The position numbers and the translations under genes are program-made. This document shows positions 56,694 through 64,000 of a stretch of 64,000 bases of DNA, in pieces (within the stretch, counting starts at the first letter, position 1; the number at the start of each line of letters is the position of its first letter). The notes beneath the pieces are model-generated. The model had not been told where the DNA came from and did no database searches. It worked only from the letters and a program-made list of their open reading frames with translations. The DNA is taken from positions 339,058,502 through 339,122,501 of the forward strand of contig NC_081414.1 of NCBI RefSeq assembly GCF_030272615.1. The letters are read 5' to 3'. The DNA comes from Cryptomeria japonica (Eukaryota > Streptophyta > Pinopsida > Cupressales > Cupressaceae).

Positions 56694-57010
56694 ATGTTTT
56701 GGGCTTCAAATTTGAAAATTTCATGTAATCAATTTTTCAGGGTTATCAGGTTGGCTTCCAATGGCTCCATGGATAAGAAAGATGGAACTTGCATCAACAC
56801 TATTATGGAAGAAGATCTGGATGAGGGTGATGAGGGGGAAATTGAAAAAGACCCCAAAAAGGAGGAGAATATTGCTACCAACATAGATTGTATTGATTTG
56901 GAGGACCCTAGCCTCTCTATGGGGCTAGAGGCTTCTCAACCCATCGAAACTTAGAAAATGGAGACCCTAGACAATATTACTGAGGGGTTGGAGTCAGGTA
57001 CTATTTTGGC
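56694..57010 (+). pseudogene. Slice 5 of an unknown ORF: acidic C-terminal region
   Basis: An 86-codon open stretch has a highly charged composition (MEEDLDEGDEGEIEKDPKKE, then SLSMGLEASQPIET) and a stop at 56952. The following codons run in frame to the insertion at 57011 and resume at 63052. A charged, low-complexity C-terminal region fits the tail of the ORF seen at 45516-46314, but the link is inferred from order and style only. Confidence 0.4.
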
Positions 57011-58234
57011 TGTTGGCCATTTGGAGGAATTAATTATGTGTTGCATTGATGTTTTGTCATTGATGTCAACACTAGCTATCTTGGATGTTGTACTGGTATC
57101 CTTCTAGTCCCGGTAGAATGTTTGGTTTCTGGTTGGATTAGATCATGATGATCTGGTATGCTCCGGTATGTTTTGGCTTATTCATGTTACTTAGATTCAT
57201 GTTTAGTCAGTTGGTTTTTATTTGGTGATCGGATGCTATCTTATATGCTAGTAAGCTTGGTTTATTGTTCTGATGAGATTTTCATCTACAGAGATTTGTT
57301 GAAGATCTTTGATGTTATGCATAAGTGGTGTTGGTGCAGCTTCTAGTAGAGATTCAGGATGTTGATGGTGATCATGTTTGAGACTTGGTTGATTGGGATC
57401 ATTACTTTAGCATGTGTGGACCTATATTGGGTCCCGATATTATCTAGGTTATGGACTGACTTAATGTAACGTGTGGATTGAACCTCTCGATGTGTTTTTG
57501 GGATGTCTTATGGGTAGGCTATTACTTGTTTGGTCTCAGGCTGACATGTTTTGTAATTATGTAATTGTTTTATTGTCTAGTGGTTGACCTGATTGTTTGT
57601 GGTCGAGGGTTTGTATATATATGATGTAAGATCTCATTGTAGATAATTGTGAGGATATAGAGGAATGTGCATAGGAATGAATAATGTAATAATCATTCAT
57701 GCAGAGGATTTGGTCAATCATTGGTGATCGAGTTGGGTTTATGTAAGAGGATTTAGTCCTTCAGTATTGAGCTTAACCGAAACTATATTCAGGCATAGGA
57801 GATGCTATCATTGCAGTTAATCCTTTCTTCCAAATTGTAGTCTGGATTTCTATGTAGTCAGTGAGACTCCTTTTGTGATGAGCAGTGTGCTCTAGGCTAT
57901 TGGTCTTCCTACAAGTGCAGACCCCTCATTTGTAATCACATACTTACTATAGAAGTATTATCTCACTGTGGGTAGGCTTCCCACAGTGGTTTTTTCCTTT
58001 ACCGAGCTTTCCACGTACAAATCTTGGTGTCATGTGGATGGTATTTATTATTTAATTGTTTCTTATTTTTAATTGATATATCTGCTATCTTGGTAATTGG
58101 TTTATGAATTCCGGTATTGATGTTTTGGGTTCTGGTATTAAAGTTTTAATTCCTTAAGGTTCAAGTAATCTAGTGACAACTGATTCACCCCCCCTCCCTC
58201 TTAGTTCTCTTCTAGTTATTTGAATTGTCTAACA
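57011..58234 (+). repeat. 5' LTR of the RT-less Copia element (1224 bp)
   Basis: It starts TGTTGGCCATTTGGAGG and ends GAATTGTCTAACA, and is homologous to 61828-63046. It contains TTTTGTCATTGATGTCAA near the start and the CACCCCCCCTCCCTC run near the end, landmarks shared with the solo Copia LTRs of the window. Confidence 0.94.
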
Positions 58235-58236
58235 AT

Positions 58237-58248
58237 TGGTATCAGAGT
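58237..58248 (+). promoter_or_regulatory. Primer-binding site of the RT-less Copia element
   Basis: TGGTATCAGAGT, two bases from the LTR, differs by one base from the initiator tRNA-Met complement. Confidence 0.9.
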
Positions 58249-58291
58249 TTTGGCCCTCTCTACAGAAGCTTAACCGCTTGAGGAAGATCCT

Positions 58292-59430
58292 ATGATGACT
58301 AACAGTTCAAGTTCATCTAGTTCATATCTATTATCTTTCGAAGAGATATTCCTAGACTTGATGGAACAAATTATAGAGTATGGAAGATTTAGATGGAGAC
58401 TCATCTGAGATATCTTGGTAAGAAAATTTGGGAAATCACAGAGAATGGTTTTACCCTTTTTAATCTGGTATCTGGAAATCCTCCTTTGACAAACTTGGAT
58501 AAGGAGCTTGAGAATGATTGTAGACAAAGAGAAGCCCTCTTATGTGCACTTTTAGATAAGAAAATAATGGGAATAACTAAAAATCATCATCAAAGGCAAT
58601 ATGGGACAAGTTGGAGACTCTTAATGAAAGTGAACCTACTGTTAAGATTGCTAAACTTGATCGTTACCAAGTGAGACATGAAAACTTGAAGATGGAAGGA
58701 GATGAAAGGATTACTGCATTCATGGAAAGGGTAAATGAGATTGTTATGAGAATTCAATATTGTGGTGGATCTCTAAGTGAAGATGAAATAGTTTTTAAAG
58801 TTTTGCGAGCCTTACCACTAGCTTATAAGATGAAGGCTACTGCAATTAATGAATTGATAACAATGGCTAATACTTTCATCAATAGAGATATCTTGGTTGG
58901 TAAATTATCTTCTTTTGAGATTGAAGAATTTGGACCTTTTGGAGCTATGAAGTCTGAACCTAATTTTCATGCATCTACATCATCAACCAAAAAGAAAGAT
59001 TGGAAAGATTTGCATGCAAAAGAATTGGATGATATGAAGAGAGAAGATGAAGAATTTGAGCAACTTGAAGCCCTATTTTCTAGAAGACTACCTAAAGGAC
59101 TGGTAGGAAGTAAGTATGAAGGAAAAGAACCTTTTAAATGTTTTGCATGTAATGAGATAGGTCATTTTGCATCTAGATGTCCTAAAAGAAATTCAAGATT
59201 TGAAGAAAGACATAGAAGATCTTTTAAGCCTAACCCTAGATATCAGAACAAGTATAAGAACATGAAAAACAAAGATAAATCATGCTATATTGTGGATGAG
59301 GAAGGTGTGAATGATTCTGATGATGAACTGACACACGACTCCGCTAGTGGTTCCAGCAATGGAAAGGAATGGGTGTTCCTAGCTATGAAGGAAGATGTTC
59401 CAGCACTGGAAGAGAATGTACCTGAAGAGA
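58292..59430 (+). pseudogene. RT-less Copia element: gag
   Basis: The likely start is the ATG at 58292, about 45 bp after the PBS. The first 330 bp contain two frame changes and a stop. From 58611 the frame is open for 409 codons through gag and protease: FMERVNEIVMRIQYCGG, VLRALPLAYKMKATAINELI, and the zinc knuckle KCFACNEIGHFASRCPKRNS with all C-x2-C-x4-H-x4-C ligands intact. An acidic, Ser-rich segment (DSASGSSNGKEWVFLA) leads into the protease. Confidence 0.9.
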
Positions 59431-59840
59431 AGGCATTGGCTGCTAAAATTGAAGATAAGGATGAATGGGTAATTGATAGTGGATGTTCACATCATATGAT
59501 TGGAGATAAAAGGAAGTTTCTATCTTTGCAAAAATTGGATTGCGATCTAGTTAGATTTGGAGATGACAAAGCAGGTATGATCAAGGGAAAGGGAACTATA
59601 TCATTGGATGGTAAACATAATACTGATAATGTTTATTATGTTGAAGGTTTAATGTATAATCTTTTGAGTGTAGGACAATTGGTGGATAAGGGATTTCAAT
59701 TACAGTTCAAGGATGGAAAATGCAAAATCATTAATAGATCTGGATTGGAGGTTGCAATCGGTACTCAGACAAAAGGTAATCTATTTTATTTGAATTTCGA
59801 TGAGAAGACATGTTTGATTGCACAAATTGATGAGAGTTAG
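59431..59840 (+). pseudogene. RT-less Copia element: aspartic protease
   Basis: In the same open frame as gag, KDEWVIDSGCSHHMIGDK at about 59459-59512 has the intact D-S-G active site, followed by GKGTISLDGKHNTDNVYYVE and a SVGQLVDKGFQLQF region. The frame closes with a TAG at 59838-59840 just before the WHKRLCHVNF pre-integrase motif. This is the best-preserved protease in the window besides that of the 7.4-kb element. Confidence 0.9.
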
Positions 59841-60785
59841 CTATGGCATAAAAGGCTATGTCATGTGAATTTTAATTGCATGGTAAAGATCCATTCAACT
59901 AAGGTATTTAGAGATATACCTAAGATTGTGAAGCCCTATAATTCGGTATGTAAAGAATGTCAAATGGGAAAATAGGTTAGAACCTCTTTTAAGAGTACAC
60001 AAGACAAATCTAATGATGTTCTTGATATTATTCATATTGATTTGTGTGGCCTTGCTAGAATTAAAAGTTTTCAAGGTGATAGATATTTCATGATAATCAT
60101 TGATGATTATTCTAAAATGATGTGGGTTACTTTTCTAAGGGAGAAATATGAGGATTTTGAAAAGTTTAAAATATTTAAAGCTAAAGTTGAAATTGAGACA
60201 TGAATTAAGATTAAGTGTTTAAGGTCAGATCATGGTAGAGAATTAACATTTGATGAGTTTAATAACTTTTGTGAGAAGCATGGGATAAGGAGACAATTGT
60301 CTGCTCCCCGGACACCTCAGGAAAATGGAGTTGTGGAAAGAAAGAACAAAACTATCTTGGATGCTGCTAGAACAATGATGATGGAAGATAATCTACCTCA
60401 TATCTACTACAGAGAAGTAGTGAGCACAATAGTTTATACATTCAATAGAGTAAATATCAAAGGAGAAACAGGTAAGACACCTTATGAATTATGGTTTGGC
60501 AATACACCTACAGTTAAGTATTTTAGAATATTTGGTAGTAAATGTTATATCAGGAGAGATGATTTCATTGGAAAATTTGATCCTAGATGTGATGAAGGAA
60601 TATGTCTTGGTTATTCTAATGAAATCAAATAATATACATGTTATAACAAGAGATTGTAGAGAATTGTGGAGAGTGCTAATGTCAAGGTAGGTTAGCTGAA
60701 TAAAAGTCAAATCAGAGTTTATGAGAAAGAACTAGCAGTGGAAATGATCATAACTGAACTGGTAACACCTTAACCAGAACATAAT
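59841..60785 (+). pseudogene. RT-less Copia element: integrase
   Basis: The pre-integrase zinc region (WHKRLCHVNFNCMVK...CKECQMGK) and core follow. The triad residues are present: IIHIDLCGLA, LRSDHGREL and NGVVERKN. Stops occur after QMGK, in IET*IKIK and after SNEIK. From 60297 a 111-codon stretch is open (SAPRTPQENGVVERKNKTIL, then TPYELWFGNTPTVKYFRIFG). The expected linker to RT begins (VYEKELAVEMIITELVTP) and then breaks off at the deletion. Confidence 0.9.
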
Positions 60786-60799
60786 ACAAATTTCCAAGG

Positions 60800-61480
60800 A
60801 AAGATGTTTCTACACTGGTAAATCCTACAAGATACAAATCTATGATTGGAGGTCTTCTATATTTGACTCAGACTAGGCCTGACATAATGAATGTTGTTTG
60901 TATTTCATCTAGATTTTAGAGTGATCCTAGAGAAAATTATTAGAGTGTGGTGAAAAGAATTTTTAGATACTTGCAAGGTACATCTAAATATGGTTTGTGG
61001 TACCCTAAGGATGATGAATTTACTTTATGTGCATATACAGATGTAGATTGGGCTGGTGATGTTGATGACTGGAAAAGTACTTCCGGTGGAGCTTTCTTTC
61101 TTGGAAAGAAGTTGGTTTCATGGATCAACAAGAAACAATCATGTACTTATTTATCTACTGCTGAAGTTGAGTATGTTGCTGCTGCTACTAACTATACACA
61201 ATTTCGATGGATGAAGCAAATGTTGAAGGACATCAAAGGGCATTGCATTGGACCAGTAGTTATTCACTGTGATAACTCTTCTAGTATTGACATATTCAAG
61301 AATCTGGTATTTCAATCTAAGACAAAGCACATATCTATCAAGTATAACTCTTTGAAGGAAAAGGTGAAATAAAATGAAGTTAGACTAGTTTATGTGAACA
61401 CCAAAGAGAAGATTGCAGATATTTTCACTAATCCTTTGCCTAAGAATCATTTGAGTACCTCAAAGACAGGTTTGGGGTTT
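60800..61480 (+). pseudogene. RT-less Copia element: RNase H
   Basis: Immediately after the deletion the sequence corresponds to the segment just before RNase H in the sister copies, and continues with GGLLYLTQTRPDIMNVV, KRIFRYLQGTSKYGLWYP, CAYTDVDWAGDVDD, LVSWINKKQSCTYLSTAEVE, IHCDNSSSIDIFKN and KEKIADIFTNPLPKN. The YTDVDWAGD active-site segment keeps both Asp residues. A stop at about 61370 and a frame change near the end are the visible defects. Confidence 0.9.
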
Positions 61481-61815
61481 CTGCTTCTCCGACAAAAACC
61501 TGATTGATACTATTTAGCATCAGTCTGGTATGCATTATCAGAGATATTATTCATTCTAGATTGATGTGGGGATGCTATTGCTCAGGGGGAGTATTTATCC
61601 TTGTGATTTAGTGGTTTATGTTTTTTCTTTGATATTTATTTCAGATTTCTGGTATTGATGTCAAAGGGGGAGAGATATTCATATGAAAAAATTAAGGGAT
61701 ATATACATTAGTGGGAGAAATTTCAGAACTCCATTTCTATATTCTTTTGTGGGAGATTTGTTTGGCATTTCTTGGCACTTGGATGTTTTTCACATCTAGT
61801 GTTGCCATCAATACC

Positions 61816-61827
61816 AAAGGGGGAGAT
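61816..61827 (+). promoter_or_regulatory. Polypurine tract of the RT-less Copia element
   Basis: AAAGGGGGAGAT lies directly before the 3' LTR start TGTTAG. The same word precedes the LTRs of the other long-LTR Copia elements here. Confidence 0.9.
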
Positions 61828-63046
61828 TGTTAGCCATTTGGAAGAATTGATTTTGTGTTGCATTGATTTTTTGTCATTGATGTCAACACTAGCTATTTTG
61901 GATGCTTTACCACTATCCTTCTAGTCCTGGTAGGATGTTTGGTTTTTGGTTGGATTAGATCATGATGATTTGGTATGCTCTAGTATGTTTTGGCTTATGG
62001 AATTGGCTTATTCATACTACTCAGATTCATGTTCAGTAAGTTGGTTTTGATTTGGTGATTAGATGCTATCTTATATGCTAGTAAGCTTGGTTTGTTGTTC
62101 CGGCGAGGGTTACAACGACAGAGCTTTGTTGAAGATCTTTGATGTTATTCATAAGTGGTGTTGGTGTGGCTTCTAGTAGAAATTCAGTATGCTGATGGTG
62201 ATCATGTTCGATACTTGGTTGATTGGGATCATTGCTTTAGCATGTGTGGACCTATATTGGGTCCCGATATTATCTAGGTTATGGACCGACTTAATGTATC
62301 TCGATGTGTTTTCAGGATGTCTTATGGGTTGGATATTATTTGTTTGGTCTCAGGCTGACATGTTTTGTAATTATGTAATTATTTTATTGTCTGGTGGTCG
62401 AACTGATTGTTTGTGGTCGAGGATTTGTATATATATGATGTAAGATCTCATTGTAGATAATAGTGAGGACATAGAGGAATGTGCATAGGAGCGAATAATG
62501 TAATAATCATTCATGCCAAGGATTTGGTTAATCATTGGTGATCGAATTGGGTTTATGTAAGAGGATTTAGTCCTCTGGTATTGAGCTTAACTGGAACTGT
62601 ATTCATGCGTAGGAGATGCTATCATTACAATTCATTCTTTCTTCTGGATTGTAGTCTGGATTTCTATGTAGTCAGTGAGACTCCTTTTGTGATGAGCATT
62701 GTGCTCTAGGCTATTGGCCTTCCTGCAAGTGCAGGCCCCTCATTTGTAGTCACATACTTACTGGAGAAGTATTATCCGACTGTGGGTAGGCTTCCCACCA
62801 TGGTTTTTCCCTTTACTGGGTTTTCCACACACAAATTTTGGTGTCATGTGGATGGTATTTATTCTCTAATTGTTGCTTGTACTTAATTGATATATCTTCT
62901 ATCTTGGTAATTGGTTTATGTATTCCGGTATTGATATTTTGGGTTCCAGTATTAAAGTTTTAATTGCTTAAGGTTCTGGTAATCTGGTGACAACTAATTC
63001 ACACCCCCCCTCTCAGTTGTCTTCCAATTATTTGAACTGTCTAACA
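61828..63046 (+). repeat. 3' LTR of the RT-less Copia element (1219 bp)
   Basis: It starts TGTTAGCCATTTGGAAG and ends GAACTGTCTAACA. It differs from the 5' copy by scattered substitutions and a few short indels, for example an extra stretch near 62000 and a deletion near 62298. Confidence 0.94.
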
Positions 63047-63051
63047 TCGGT

Positions 63052-63290
63052 TTCTAACATGGAATCCCTAAAGGGTGATGTGGGTACCTTGGAAGGTGAT
63101 GGTAATGAAAGGTAAATTTAAAAAAGTATGAAGAAAAAGAAAAAGGACAGGGACCCCAAGGAAGATGAGAACATCAAACCCATGGAACCTAATGTGGGTG
63201 AGCTACTAAACCCCTGTATTCATATCTCTAGGATGAATGAGGAAATTTAGAAATTGAAAGAGGAAATCAAGGCAATCAACAATAGGTGAG
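63052..63290 (+). pseudogene. Slice 6 of an unknown ORF: basic/coiled-coil tail
   Basis: This resumes the frame interrupted at 57010: SNMESLKGDVGTLEGDGNER, then after stops a Lys-rich segment (SMKKKKKDRDPKEDENIKP) and MNEEI...KLKEEIKAINNR, which has heptad-like spacing. Three single stops are present. Family unknown. It appears to be the C-terminal end of the ORF whose acidic part lies at 56694-57010. Confidence 0.4.
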
Positions 63291-64000
63291 CATCAACAAG
63301 CTCTACAATAGGGTTATGCACAGTTCGACGCTGACTCTTTCCCTCCTCCACAAATGAACCGCTAAAGAAGAAAATGACAAACAAGCTGCCATGGAATTTT
63401 ATAAGTTCTTTTCTAATGATTGGGAGAAAATTTTAAACATGATAGGGTTGTGTAAATTGGCCCCTTAGTTTATAGGACTATCTTTACTAGTTTTTTGATT
63501 CGTTGTATGCCCTTGCTATTTATTTACTACTTAAACTCTTATCTGATTATTTTCCTCTAAACTTTCGTCTAGTTTTTTTTGTTGTTGAAGTGTTGTGGAT
63601 AGTCAATGACTATGTTAAAGGGTTAGTGCCCTAGTTAACACTATTTTTTAATAAAAACAAATGATCCCCAACAATGCTACTTGGGAAGAGAAATAATTTA
63701 TGATAGAGAAATTTCTTGACTTTTCTAATAACTCAATTTTTAAGACTACTTTAATTTACTAATATTATTTTTACAATGTTCTATTCATAGTGAGGATGGT
63801 AATTTTTTAAGGGGTGAGGATATCATACTCTTTTTCTTTCTTGTGTAAAATTATTTTTAATTAATTTAATTATTACATTATAGATATGATATTTCTATGA
63901 CTTTTTGGTTATTGATAAATTGTATAGGAGTCTGTCTAGGAAAAAGTGATATAGTTTTGATCTCATATTCAATTATTTCATTATTAAATTAGGTTATTAT
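63291..64000. other. Unassigned AT-rich DNA with a LINE-like 3' tail
   Basis: No gene was recognised. At 63617-63660 AAAGGGTTAGTGCCCTAG is followed by a T-rich stretch and TTTTTTAATAAAAACAAA, resembling the 3' ends of plant LINEs and the stretch near 1150-1225. After 63660 the sequence is AT-rich and featureless to the window end. Confidence 0.35.

Larger units (their letters stand above)
57011..63046 (+). mobile_element. Copia element, 6.0 kb, lacking its RT domain
   Basis: The plus-strand LTRs are 57011-58234 and 61828-63046, with PBS and PPT in place. Flanks TTGGC (57006-57010) and TCGGT (63047-63051) match at three of five, the differences being transitions; the host ORF resumes in frame, which supports the borders. 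The interior carries gag, protease, integrase and RNase H, but almost all of RT is missing between about 60790 and 60805. The family is the same as the Copia composite at 23.7-38.7 kb or very close to it. Without RT it is non-autonomous. Confidence 0.92.

Noticed and set aside
57158-57346. 62-codon plus-strand frame (and 62189-62443 in the other LTR)
   Set aside because: Inside the LTRs of the RT-less Copia element, and the two LTRs differ in frame and length there.

Overview
The window looks like nuclear DNA of a seed plant with a very repeat-rich genome, most likely a gymnosperm/conifer (inference). It is AT-rich and shows no intact host gene in 64 kb. Almost everything is old, stop-ridden retrotransposon sequence, with Copia LTRs of 0.6-1.5 kb, a 14.4-kb Tat-type Gypsy element, a LINE with an RNase H domain and deep nesting. 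No plastid, mitochondrial or bacterial gene and no tRNA/rRNA gene was found.

Layout: (1) 1-1358, a Copia RT scrap and unassigned DNA. (2) 1364-15798, one complete Ty3/Gypsy Tat-like element on the minus strand, with 5-bp target-site duplication (TSD) ATCAC on both sides, both LTRs, PBS, PPT, gag, protease, a G-patch-like motif, RT/RNase H, a second RNase H and integrase. A solo Copia-type LTR sits in its leader. (3) 15804-18344, non-coding DNA with a SINE-like unit and a degenerate chromovirus integrase. (4) 18345-23079, a plus-strand LINE (RT, zf-RVT, RNase H) cut twice by solo LTRs. (5) 23679-38720, a minus-strand composite of two Copia copies (LTR-internal-LTR-partial internal-LTR), itself invaded at 28300-34286 by a 6-kb unit. 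(6) 38983-45515, a complete plus-strand Copia element. (7) 46315-55089, an LTR-like insertion holding a complete minus-strand Copia element (47101-54527). (8) 57011-63046, a plus-strand Copia element that has lost its RT domain.

Several insertion boundaries were settled without alignment software, by TG...CA-type ends, matching 5-bp TSDs, and the interrupted coding frame resuming on the other side. Between elements (5) to (8) lie slices of one older unknown ORF whose frame resumes across at least three of the insertions.

The most unusual structure is the 28300-34286 unit. It has LTR-like ends (TGTTG...CAACA) and a perfect TSD (GAATG), but no duplicated terminal region that I can see. It carries about 19 palindromes spaced about 47 bp apart around a TTTAAA centre, whose arms differ between units yet stay self-complementary within each unit. 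These are followed by a decayed ORF of about 1,200 codons of unknown family. It may be a giant solo LTR with an ORF in U3, or an undescribed non-autonomous element.
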